Below are positions 1 to 11,374 of a DNA stretch of 64,000 nt, one piece after another; position 1 is the stretch's first letter, and each line of letters opens with the position of its first letter. The notes beneath the pieces were generated by a model that worked only from the letters and a program-made list of their open reading frames with translations, was not told where the DNA came from and did no database searches. Both the position numbers and the translations under genes were made by a program. Source of the DNA: Azadirachta indica (lineage: Eukaryota > Streptophyta > Magnoliopsida > Sapindales > Meliaceae); the NCBI GenBank assembly GCA_022749755.1, contig CM040443.1, positions 18,273,228 to 18,337,227 on the forward strand, given 5' to 3'.

Positions 1-677
1 TGAGTTCAGCTTGTATCACTAAATTGATTGGATATCCTTGTGCAAAAGTTAAATTCTGGTTTTAAATAGTGCTATTGTTCCTGAATCTGAAGTTCAAGCC
101 GAACAACGGTTCAATTAATAAAATCTTAATGCCTTATCAGCTGCCAGTATATGTGTGCTGAAGTAAAATACTTATGCAATTGATCACTTGTATAAAAATC
201 AAGAGAAATTCATGTGGATTTATTAATGTGCTGCACAGAACTCTGTGAGTTGCATTTGCTTCCATCTAAATGATACAATGTGCATGCCAGAACAAAGAGA
301 GCCTTAAACTATAATTCTGATATAATTTAATTATTAATACAATGGAAGATAGTGTTTTTTTTTTACCTCACTTCTCTCTATTCGTTCCCCTTTCCTGCAC
401 TTTTCTCTCATTTCCTTTCTTTTTCCTTTTCTATCTTTGATCTGTTCCAAGTTCTAACTCTCGTATATCACACTCCCTTTCCTAGAATATGTGTGCAGTG
501 AGCAGGTCTTTCAGAAGTTCAAGTGGAAGGATTATTTGAATTATATGCTTGACATTTCAAAATATAGGGAGAAAGAGACATAAAATATATACTTAAATTT
601 GGAAGATATCCATAATTATCATCAAAGCAAAGTGAGAGATTCTATAAATTATATGTTTGAAAGTTCAGGAGACTTAC

Positions 678-2741
678 CTGAAACTTCCTGGATTCTTTGC
701 CCGAACGCCGTGCATAGACAAAATCCCTAGACAGAAGAAACGGTCGTCTTTCAGGAACAGAATCTATTTCGAAGGCTACAAACAATTTATCATCTTTCTT
801 ATGATTCTTCTCCAAATTCTTCTTTTTGATTGATCTACAATAAATTGCAGCTGCATGTAGCTCCAATGTCACATCCCATAACTGATAATTGCTCCACTTC
901 TGATCAAATTAACGGCACAAAAATATCCAAACACTATTAAGAAACATGAGAAAACTTATATGAAAATAGTTTCAAATGTTTCAGTTTACTAATAAAGCTT
1001 AAGGACTCTAATGGCACACAAGTAGCACTACTCTTTTTAATAAAATGAAATGCAGTCTAATAATTTCTTAGTGGTCGCTTAAGGTTGTAAGGAAACATAT
1101 GGGGCCCAGAGAGCACCAAGCTTTGCAATTTATCTAATGCACTCTTAGTAATTTCAGCTGTTTTGTTCTCAAGTTCTGATATAAAGAGTTTCGATAGATT
1201 CCTTCGATAAACTATTTTTGCAGGCAGCCTATCAAATCAGATCACGTATTTTTTAATATGTCGTTCCGTCATCTATATGTATTCATCGGGCATGTTTTGG
1301 ACGGTAGAACGGGGAGAGGGCGAGTCGTGCCCTCTATACGGGCACGAGCAGGAACATCAAAATTTTGGGAGATCAAAATCCTTAATTTTGGGGGAAGCTA
1401 CTATTCGTTGTTTCAGAATCACATAATGACTTGATCCAATCCCTCAATTCATATCCCTTACAATGGAACTTCCCCCAAAATTATTAGTGTCCACTCCATG
1501 ATTGTGTACTAGTTTATTTTAAAAATCTTTTGCATTGCCATGGCACCTAGATTACATTTATTTGAGACTATTATAAACAACGAATTACTAGCTGACTATC
1601 TGCAATATGTTTTCAGTGAACAGCAGGTGTACATAATATATTATGATAGAAATAAAGCTATCTCACATGAAATTTCACAATAAAGAAGAATATGAAGAAA
1701 GGCATTGTTAATAATCACCTCGTGGTAGAAATCCTCGGCATATAGAAGAGCAGCGAAGTAATCCTTGTAAGTAGATGGAGACAATGGCTTCTTCAAAATA
1801 TCAGGCACTATATCTTTCTTGATCAAATTTTCAATGTCCTCGGGTATCTTGTAAATAGGCATCGTGCTCTTCTGAATCAATGTATAGTTAGCTTTCTTCT
1901 GCTGATTTGTTGAATCAGAAGGAAGTGGAGACAGAGTCGAATTGGATGACACAGGGACCTTCAGAGATGATGGAATTGGTGTGGAGGGAAACTGACATGA
2001 ACCACATAAACATGGTGATGGTTTGATCAGAGTTGCTGGCGGGTTAGCCTTTGCAGATGATTGAGGTGGTTGAGGTGAAGCTAAAGATGGACCAAGAGAG
2101 GATGATGCAGATTTAGGGACTGACGGGGATGCTTCAGGAGGAGGAATTGGCGATCTAGATGATGCCAAACATGGGCTAGAAGATGATGGAGGAGGTCCAG
2201 TTGGGGATACAAATGACTTAGATGAAGCCGATGCAGGATTAGAAAATGATGATGATTGCATCGAAGACTGTGGGCCTTTGGGAGGTGACAGTGATCGATT
2301 AGAAGTAGACGTTTTGGAATTAGAGACAGAAATGTATGCTTCAGAAGATGATGGAGAAGGGGAAGAAGATGGATTCAGTTTTGGTAAAGATTGAGGTGAA
2401 GGTTGAGATGGGACTTGGTTATAGGAAAATGAAGGTGGTGAGGGTCCTGAGCTCTTCAAACTCTCAGACACTTCATTCGTCTTATTCATTGACTTGTTAC
2501 CGTATTGTGATTGCTGAGACACAGCACTAGGCTTTTTCGTAGTCGAGCTACTAGCCGATAAATTTGGGTAACATTCATAGTAATAGATTGGGGTCCGATC
2601 AAAATACCGAGGCAGATTATTATTACTATGAGAAGATGATTGAAGTAAAGGGTCTCTCCCTGAAATCTCATAGTCATTTGCATCATAATCTTCGTCTTCG
2701 CAGCAAAGAATGCATCGCAAAATTTTAAGAAACACACACAT
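678..2741 (-). CDS. SDE3-like pseudo-helicase, copy A (5' part; runs off left edge)
   Basis: Two coding exons are visible: exon 1 at 2741-1719 (341 codons) and exon 2 at 899-678 (74 codons). Both junctions are phase 0, with GAG|GTGATT and CAG|GTAAGT donors and a CAG|AAG acceptor. The start is the ATG at 2741-2739, just after a splice acceptor. Residues about 70-285 are a Ser/Pro-rich low-complexity region. A conserved block follows (IPEDIENLIKKDIVP, then KPLSPSTYKDYFAALLYAED), continuing in exon 2 with KWSNYQLWDVTLELH and PERRPFLLSRDFVYARRSG. These blocks are the N-terminal region of plant SDE3 (MOV10-type RNA helicase of RNA silencing). The N terminus is cysteine-rich (MCVFLKILRCILCC), which could be acylated; this is inference. 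The helicase exon should start about 170 bases left of the window, because positions 1-60 align with intron 2 of copy B near 6820. Function is unproven. Confidence 0.8.
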
Positions 2742-2747
2742 GTTGTT

Positions 2748-3277
2748 CTGCAATCAAAAAACATCCATTTGTACAGCTTTTAGTCTTATCAGAAAGGAAA
2801 AATCTCAGACTCCACCAACTCATAGGTCTAAAAAACTCTCCAACTGATTAAATTAAATTAGAACATTTGACATCCAACTTCTTCTTAATTTTTCAACAGT
2901 TTCTCGGTAATTAGAAGATCAGAAACATTAAATTAAGTATGCAAATAATTTTATGCCAGGAGAGAAACGCAGTGAATGATAATCTGAATTCCAGAAGTCT
3001 TTCTGATGAGAAATATAACAGTTATAAATAAGGTTTTAGCAATTTGTTTAAACAAGGTAAGTAGTCTCAAGCTTGAAATAAATGAATCAAAACTCTTTCT
3101 CTCTTCCTCTCTTTCTTGACAACTAAAAACGAAAGCTTTCACCAGAAAGACAACGCATGTGCATTGAATGTTGATGACACATGAACAGAAGTCATTAACC
3201 TCCATTAAACACTAAAAATTAAATGGCAACTATCGTGACATTAAAGCAAATAAAAGATCAAAACCAAGAGGATTTAC
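2748..3277 (-). other. 5' UTR intron of copy A
   Basis: On the minus strand an AAG|GTAAAT donor at 3277 and a TTGATTGCAG acceptor ending at 2748 bracket about 530 bases, just upstream of the ATG at 2741. The same arrangement occurs in copy C (donor 16364, acceptor 15861), so it predates the duplication. Copy B has no such intron next to its start. The splice sites are seen; use of the intron is inferred. Confidence 0.6.
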
Positions 3278-3529
3278 CTTCCCTTCTGATTCTTCACCAA
3301 ATGAGATGAGTTACAGATGTTTGGATATTATTAGAGAGCTTGAAATGAAATGAAGCCAGTGACTGGAAATGAAGAGTGAATCCCGTTACTACTCATTTTT
3401 ACATGAGCACAACCAAGGGTCGCCACGTCATCGGTGCACCCACCTGACATGGCAAATCTTAAAATACACAATATTAAAAGGGTACAAGAGACAGTAAAAG
3501 CTGACAAAAAAGCAATTCTTATTGCCACG

Positions 3530-5240
3530 TGGCTTACAATTCTTAAAGCATTATCATTTTAGTTAAAAATAAATTTCTTCTTTTGTTGAGGTTAAGAAAA
3601 GAATTAACCAATTAGAGGTCAAAACCTCAAGAAAAGAATCAACCAATTGGAAGCGTGTGCTCGAATTATGCCTTTTGACAAGAGTTCTTCATATAAAGGG
3701 TAAGGGTTCCCATTAATATGGAAGTACAGTTCTTTTAATACGAAACTAGAGATCACAATACTGTGTAGATAGTTATATATATAAGTCAATATTCAAACTC
3801 TCAATATTTGTACAGATATCTGGAATGGACTATATAAATCAATATCTAAACTCTCCGAAGGTTTGTAATATAATATTAACAATTAATATTATTAATCAAA
3901 ATATCTCAAATTTAAACTGAATTTTCAGCCATATTTATTGTTTAAAATTTGTTAAAAAAATATTCACTTAAATTTTTTTAATCAAAATATCTCTATTAAA
4001 AATAAATATTGGTTATTTTTTAAAATTTTTTTAAAATATTTTAATCCAATTAAATCATTTTTTATATAAATTTTAAATAATAATCATTTTAAAAATTTAA
4101 ATTCCTAAATTGATTACTATTAAAAATCTCCCTAACAATTATATATGCAGTAGTGGTGCTCTTCAAGAATTTGAGGGGGCCATCGCCCCCAGGCCTTGAC
4201 AGAATCTCCCAGTAAAACATTAAGATGATGAAAATTTTGGGTAAAATACCCATTTCAGCCCGGATTTTACACTTTTGAATTAAAATATCATTTACAATTA
4301 AGCCGCCCATTATTGTACATTGATTTAAATAGGTACTCTTACTTTTTATATTTTTAATTATTTATTTTTAAATTATATAATAATAAATTAATCAAGCATA
4401 CCTTTTCTTTTTATACCTATTTATTAATATTTTTCTTATAAAATAATTTTTTTCTTTATAAAATTTCTTATTTAATTTTATATTTCATATAATTGAAACT
4501 TTTTATAAAAAAAACTGTACAATTGAAAACCCTTCTCTGGCAAGAAAACTACATACTTAGAATTCTTTTACTTATAAGACAAGAATTTTTATGATTAGTG
4601 TGTGTGCGCGTTTATCAAGACTTCTATAAAATACTTAAAAATACTTTACCAATGAAAATATTTTTAATTAAAAAAAGTATCATGAGTTTAATTAAATATG
4701 TGATTATTTCTAATACAATATTTCTTAAGGTCAAAATTGTATCATTAAAAATATGTTTTACAAAAATTTTAAAACAGTGATAATATTATTATTTTTTCCA
4801 TAAAGGAAAAAGTAAAAATTTAATATTTATAACAATTAATTGATCTTTGGATAAATAAAAATGTAGAAAATAATTAGAGGTGGTAAATGGGTTAAGTTAG
4901 CACCAGCGTAAAAAAAAATAATAGTAATAATAACAGACCGATATGGCATATGAATTGAATTCACATGGACTCAAAATACACTCATATTTTAGGCACGAAG
5001 GTTAAATGGAATAATATGCAGTTGGTGGAAAAAACAGAAATAATTAAGTAAAGTATTAAAATAATTTAAAATTTTAACAACACATTTAATAATAGTTGTA
5101 CAAAAAATTAAACTTCTGAGAATTCAACAACCGAGAAAAAAAAAAAAAAAAAAGATTTCTTACTAACTGATGTAGCCATAACATTGTCATTGTACCTGGT
5201 TGTTTATGCACGTGAGTGAAAAGATCTTAATGAGTTAAAA
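3530..5240. other. AT-rich spacer between copies A and B
   Basis: No gene is recognised. The part from about 4590 to 5240 aligns with 18120-18265 plus 19690-20800, the 3' flank of copy D, so it is duplicated flanking DNA. A small inverted repeat (GGGGGC-CATC-GCCCCC type) lies near 4177-4192. An A tract of 19 bases lies near 5136-5154. Confidence 0.6.
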
Positions 5241-5707
5241 AGAAGGGAAAGTATTTAATACAGCAATCTGCTGGCTTCTCCTCAATCAGCTGCCTCATGT
5301 TGTATTATTGTGCAAGCAATCTGACAAATAGAACGGTACAATACAACGCTACAATATGTATATACAGTGCCTTAAAAAAAAAAGAAAAAAAAGAGAGAAA
5401 ATCTATGGGAGTAGTTTAGTCCTCGTCAATGCACGAGAGCGGAACTAATTGATGATCATAGAGTGCGTGATAAGCAATTCAGAATTCACAGTTTAAAAAA
5501 GATAAAGGAGTAACAATTACCAAATAACTTTACTGAGGGTATGTTCTTGCGTTCACACATATTTACACAAAGCAAAATTAGTAACAAGTAACAACATCAC
5601 CAGAACCATAGTAGTTACCGTGGAGATTGTAGCTGCTACTGCATTAGCAGATTAGATTAAGGAAAATGACAAAAGTTTAAAGTTTCATCCGATTCTTCTC
5701 TTGAAGT

Positions 5708-8700
5708 TTACAGCTGCGTAATGAACATTGGATCGAAACTCCAATATGATTTAGTCTCACTAAGTCTTTGAAAATATGATGTTCTTAATCCATTCTTCCT
5801 AGCAATATCAGAGCGGACCCAACGTGGATAATCATTGTAAGCACCAGTGACTATGACAGTCGTGTCCTCATTAGCCAAATTACTGAGAGCTATTATCGTC
5901 TCTGGCTCAATAGCAGATGACGCATCCACCAGAAAAATATGGCTAAAATGTCCAGTGGTTATGCCTTCATTATGAAGGCGAAAGCTACTTACAAAAGTTG
6001 AAAATACGACCCTGTATTGCCTCAAATCCTCAAGTGAAGGACAGGAAAAACGCTCCCCTTCATAAAGACATAGTGGGAGAATGTCATCTGGTACTCCGTC
6101 CATTTCTCTAAATGCAGCATTGGCTCGAAACATATCTGACTCAGGAATGTCATCCATCAAATTTCCCATAAGCACATCACATGTTCTATTCACAGGAGCA
6201 CATACAAGAATTCGAATCTTCGGTGAGCGCTGATAAATTTGGAGAACAGCTTCTCGAACAACAATTCCAGTTTTTGAGGGTATAATTTCAGTAATATCTC
6301 CATATTCATTTTTCAAAACTTCTACGGAGAGGGGACCCTCTACAAGATAAGGTGGCTGGCCTTCAAAGCTTAAGATCCGACGGACTGCCGAATTGCTATC
6401 GGAATCTAGTTCATAATTGCTATAAAGACAAGGTGCTGGGGGAGGGATGGTTTTTCGGGAGACACACTCGGGAAAAAGGAAGTTCTTGAATAAAGGATCC
6501 GATGCAGCTGCAATTGCTTGGTGAGCCCGTTTCAAACAGACTCTATTGAATGAGAAGCTAATATCATATCGGTAGTATGGACGATGCTGGGTATAAAAAT
6601 CTTTTTCAAATTCAACCAACAAGGTATTGTTCACCACTCCATACAGAAAACCCTGGTCAAATTTGAGAACGTAAATATTCTGGAAAAGCTAGAGATAAAC
6701 CAGAACAAAATGAATGAATTTTCGAAATTAATTTGCTATAAATGGATCCAAATCTTAGGCAAAATTAGTTTCTAAATTAGAACACTTGCAAAAGATCAGT
6801 GAAATAGCACTTTGGGATGAGTGTCAGCTTATAACACTGAATTGGGTGGATTTCCTTGTGCAGAGGTTAAATCTATCCTTAAACAGCGCATTTGTTCCTA
6901 AATCTGAAGTTCAAGCCCAAGAATGCTTTGATTGATAAAATCTTAATGGGTAGTAGCTACCAGTATTTTATGTATGCTCAAGAAAAGTACTTATGAAATT
7001 GATCCCTTGTATGAAAATCAAGAGAAAGTCATGCAGATTTATTAATATGCTGTACATAAGTCTTTATGTTCCATTTGCTTCCATCTAAACGATACAATGT
7101 GGTTGCCAGAATAAATATAGCCTTAAATTATGTTTCTGATATAATATAATTATAATGCAAAGGAGAATAGGGCTTTCTCCCTCACTTCCCTCTATTTGTT
7201 CCCATTCCTACTCTTTTCTATCTTTATCTGTTCCAAGTTATAACTCTCATATATCACACTCCTTTCCTACAATATGTGTGCAATGAGTAGGTCTTTCTGA
7301 AGTTCAAGTGGAAGGATTATTTTAATTATATGCTTGATATTTCAAAATATAGGAAGAAAGAGACCTAAACAGATATTTAATTTGGAAGATATCCATAATT
7401 ATCATTAAAGCAAAGCCAGAGATTCTATAAATTATATGTTTGAAAGTTTAGGAGGCTTACTTGAAGCTTCTTGGACTCGCTGCCTGAACGCCGTGCATAG
7501 ACAAAATCCCTAGCTAAAAGAAACGGTCGTCTCTCAGGAACAGAATCAATTTTGAAGGCTACGAAGATTTTATCATCCTTCTGAGCATTCTTATTCTTGA
7601 CTGACTTATCATAAGTTGCATCATCATGCAACCTCAGTGTCACATCCCATAACTGGAAATCGCTCCACTTCTGTTCAAAGGAAAGGCACAAATTTATCTA
7701 AACACAATCAGAAATCATGAAAATAATAATTAAAAAAATTCCGAAGAGAAATCTAAATAGGCTTGCTCCAATAAGGTTAGCTGATAAATCAAAAGAGAAA
7801 CAGAGACCATTCAAATTGCAGCATAATTTGAACCACGAACAATTATCAATGCAGTTTTCAAAACCAAACAAATGCTTTCTTCAATGAACAAAAGTATACA
7901 CAATATAATATACGATGGTAGAAATGAAGTTATTTCACAGTACTGAACAGCAGGAAGACTTAAAGGGGGATAGCTTGTCAACAAATCACCTCAAGGTAGA
8001 AATCCTCAGCGTATAACAGAGCAGCAAAGTAATCCTTGTAGGTAGATGGAGACAATGGCTTCTCCAAAACAGCAGGCACAAGATCTTTCTTGATCAGACT
8101 TTCAATATCCTTGGGAATCATGTAAATGGGTGATGCACCCTTCGGATCCATCAGCTGATCTGCTGAAGTACGGTGAAATGGGGACAGAGTAAGCTTGAAG
8201 GAAGATGCTGATGCTGCTGGTATAGCATTATCCTTGGTAGATTGATCTCGTGAAGCTGGTCGCTTAGTCCACTCCATAGACTTACTGGTACCGTCTCCTG
8301 AATGCTGAGAAGCAACACAAGACATTTTTGTAGCACTGCCAGCTGATGCTGCTGGCATAGCCTTAGCCTCAGCCTTTGGCTTGGTAGATTGATCAGGTGA
8401 AGCTGGTGGCTTACTCGCTTTTGTAGAATTACTATTACCATCTCCTGAATGCTGAGAAGCAACGGTAGACATTTTTGTAGTAGTACCAGTTGATGCTGCT
8501 GGCTTAGCCTTAGCCTTAGCCTTCGCCTTAGCCTTAGCCTTAGTCTTAGCAGATTGATCAGGTGAAGGTGGCTGCTTAGTCTCTTCCATAGAATTACTGT
8601 TACCATCTCCTGAGTGCTGGGAAGCAAAACTAGACCCTTTTGTAGGAGCACCAGCTGATGCTGGCTGAGCCTCAGCCTCAGCCTTAGCCTTTGTCTTGGT

Positions 8701-10059
8701 AGATTGATCAGGTGAAGCTGGCGGCTTAGTCCCTTCCGTAGAATCACTGTTACCATCTCCTGAGTGCTGGGTAGCAACAGTAGACCTTTTTGTAGTAGTG
8801 ACAGCTGATGCTACTGGCTTAGCCTTAGCCTCAGCCTTAGCCTCAGCCTTAGTCTTGGTAGATTGATCGGGTGAAGGTGGTGGGTTAGTACCTTCCATAG
8901 ACTTATTGTTACCATCTCTTGAGTGCTTGGTAGCAACACTAGACCTTTTTGTAGTAGTACTAGCTGATGCTGCCGGCATAGTCTTAGCCTCAGCCTTAGT
9001 CTTGGTAGATTGATCGGGTGAAGGTGGTGGGTTAGTACCTTCCATAGACTTACTGTTACCATCTCTTGAGTGCTTGGTAGCAACACTAGACCTTTTTGTA
9101 GTAGTACTAGCTGATGCTGCCGGCATAGTCTTAGCCTCAGCCTTAGTCTTGGTAGATTGATCAGGTGAAGGTGGTAAGTTAGTCCCTTCCATAGACTTCT
9201 TGTTACCATCTCCTGAATGCTGAGAAGCAACACCAGGCCCTTTTGTAGTAGTACTAGCTGATGCTGCTGCCTCAGCCTTAGCATCAGCATCAGCCTTAGT
9301 CTTGGTAGGTTGATCAGGTGAAGCAGGCAGCTTATTCCCTTCCGCAGAAATATTGTTACCATCTCCTGATTGCTGCGAAGCTAGACTAGACCTTTTTGTT
9401 GTAGTACTGGCTGATGCTGCCGTCATAGTGTTAGCCTCAGCCTTAGTCTCGGTAGATTGATCAGGAGAAGGTGGTGTGCTAGTCCCTTCCATAGACTTGC
9501 TGTTACCGTCTCCTGAAAGCTGAGAAGCAACACTAGACCTTTTTGTGGTAGAACTAGCTGATGCTGCTGGCATAGTCTTGGCCTCAGCCTTAGTCTTCGT
9601 AGATTGACCAGAGGAAGCTGGTGGCTTATTCCCTTCCATATACTCACTGTTATCATCTCCTGAATGCTGACAAGCAACACTAAACCTGTTTGTAATAGCA
9701 CAAGCTGATGCTGCTGGCATAGTATTAGCTATCAGCCTTAGTCTTGGTAGATTGATCGGGCGAAGCTGGTGGCTTAGTCCCTTCCGTAGAGTTGCTGTTA
9801 CCATCTCCTGATTGCTGAGAAGCAACACTAGACCTTTCGTAGTTGTGCTAGCAGATACATTGGGGTAAAACTCATAGTAATTGATTGGTGTTTCATCCAA
9901 ATTAGTATTATAAGCAGAAGGTTTAGCAGAAGTAGAGTTTACTCTGGAGGCAGAAGAGCCAAATGAAGGACGTTTATCTCCCTCTGGAGCCCGATCACCA
10001 CGAATTAAATGCCAAATTGCACACACTGCGGCCGCACCTGCAAGCATCCATCTGAACAT
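5708..10059 (-). CDS. SDE3-like pseudo-helicase, copy B (complete, 3 exons)
   Basis: Exons are 10059-7990 (690 codons), 7670-7461 (70 codons) and 6652-5708 (314 codons plus TAA), all phase 0 with GT-AG borders. The predicted protein is 1074 residues. Residues 1-20 (MFRWMLAGAAAVCAIWHLIR) look like a membrane anchor or uncleaved signal. Residues about 75-610 are a repeat array. The block with KKDLVPAVLEKPLSPSTYKD and exon 2 match the SDE3 N-terminal region. Exon 3 aligns with the first RecA domain of SDE3/Upf1-type helicases (RILVCAP, FRANAAFRE, VVFSTFVSS, GHFSHIFLVD, ALSNLANE). The catalytic motifs are lost. GPPGTGKT is replaced by an expanded EGPLSVEV...PSKTG segment (about 864-890), DEAGQ by DASSA (about 1003), and the GDPxQL motif by GAYNDYP. 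The frame ends at FITQL, before the second RecA domain. ATP-dependent unwinding is therefore not expected. An RNA-binding, scaffolding or decoy role, or no role, are all possible. Confidence 0.82.
8215..9870 (-). repeat. Coding minisatellite in copy B exon 1, 11 units of about 147 bp
   Basis: Eleven units are marked by the recurring peptide SGDGN (variants SRDGN, SGDDN), followed by a PPxSPDQSTKTKAEAK-like stretch and PAASASTTTK. The usual spacing is 147 bases (49 codons): units starting near 8884 and 9031 are almost identical. Some units are lengthened by extra KA/EA dipeptides. The unit length is a multiple of three, so copy-number change keeps the frame. A second frame is also largely free of stops (8151-8777, 8811-9362, 9423-9701). 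Confidence 0.9.
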
Positions 10060-10148
10060 TTTGTTTTGTTTTCTCTGTTTCTGTTTGGTTGCTTAGCAAA
10101 TAAGAAAGAAAATTTCTTAGTTTCAAAGAAAGTAGTAGTCTCTTTATC

Positions 10149-10157
10149 TATATATAA
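10149..10157 (-). promoter_or_regulatory. Probable TATA box of copy B
   Basis: TTATATATA on the minus strand, about 90 bases upstream of the ATG at 10059, with a pyrimidine-rich leader between. This fits a plant core promoter with initiation near 10120. It is a motif call only. Confidence 0.45.
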
Positions 10158-10159
10158 AA

Positions 10160-11370
10160 GTAGAGAGTGTCAAATTTTTAGGAAACGTTGTGGGACTTGG
10201 ACGAATAAAATTACACGGTTAGGTATCGAGTGCTGCTTTCTCGGCTATAAACTACACCCAACGAAGAGTCTCCACGTCACCATGCCATGCAAAATATTCG
10301 ACCCCTCAGAATGACGTGAGAATGCTATCACTCATCCTATTTACTTGATTTTTTATTTTCAATAAATGAAAAAAATTAATTATCCCGAAAATTCATCTCT
10401 AATTATAATCAAAAGATTATGTGGTCTGTTTCTTATAACTTTTTAAGGAAAATTTTTACACATTTTAAGACTATTAAAAGAAAATAAAATAAAATTTTTA
10501 AAAATAAAATACAAGTATTTTATACTATGCAATGTTTTAAGAGAAAAAAGTTATATTGTGAAAAACCTAAAATCTTGAGATAAAAAATAAAAATAATAAT
10601 GTCACCTTAAATAATAATATGTTCTTTTGGTGTTAAATAAAGAAGTAAAATAACAAAATCAAAACCAGTCTGAAACGAATTTTAATGTTTAATCTTGAAT
10701 AGGAATATAGGATAGAAAGATAGCTTCAATTTAACTAAAATAGCTTTTATATTTTGTCATATTCTAATTGTGAAGGAAATATTCTATTTAAATTATATTG
10801 GAGGTATACATGAAGCAAAGCATGAATCACATTCTGAGTCACCCGACTGACTCTTCTTCCTTGATTATTCATAAGAAAAAGTTTCAAAGATTATTCTAGC
10901 ATTTGTTTTACTTTCACCTTTCAAATTCAAAAGATGCCTTCTTGTAACATAATAATCCTACTGCTTTAATTTCCGGCAACAACTTCATGACTTCTACAAT
11001 ATTTCACTCCAATGGCTACAACGAAGTAACTGTTTCTTACAAGACTGTTTTTAAGCCATAGCTAGTGTGAGATAAAAGTATTATCTGATAAATATCCATG
11101 GAAAAATATGTGACTACCATCTAACTTGATGTCGGTACATACATTTTTAGCTTTGCTTTCAATTTATAGGAGAATCAACACAAATATCAAACCAAGCCTA
11201 ACTCTTACCCGGGAAATGTTCTTTCATTCACACAAATTTGTTTACACTAGGCAGTTTAGTAACAACATCACCGGAAGCATATTAGTTACAATAGGGTTTG
11301 TAGACGGTACGGCATTAGCAGATTAGATTAGGAGAATGACAGAAAGCTTAATGTTTCATCTGATTCTTCT
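10160..11370. other. Spacer between copies B and C
   Basis: No gene is recognised. The segment from about 11190 to 11370 aligns with 5530-5700, the 3' flank of copy B, including a shared GCATTAGCAGATTAGATTA stretch. It is therefore the duplicated 3' flank of copy C. The rest (10320-10830) is AT-rich. Confidence 0.55.
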
Positions 11371-11374
11371 CTCG

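Noticed and set aside
4089..4310. Minus-strand 73-codon frame near a GGGGGC/GCCCCC inverted repeat
   Set aside because: No recognisable domain; low-complexity AT-rich context. The short palindrome alone is not enough to call an element.
8151..9701. Three Leu/Arg-rich minus-strand frames as separate genes
   Set aside because: They are off-frame readings of the coding repeat in copy B exon 1, which has ATG, splice sites and flanking conserved blocks in the other frame.
8215..9870. Regularly spaced repeats as a CRISPR-like array
   Set aside because: Units are contiguous, about 147 bp, coding, with no unique spacers, in a plant genome.
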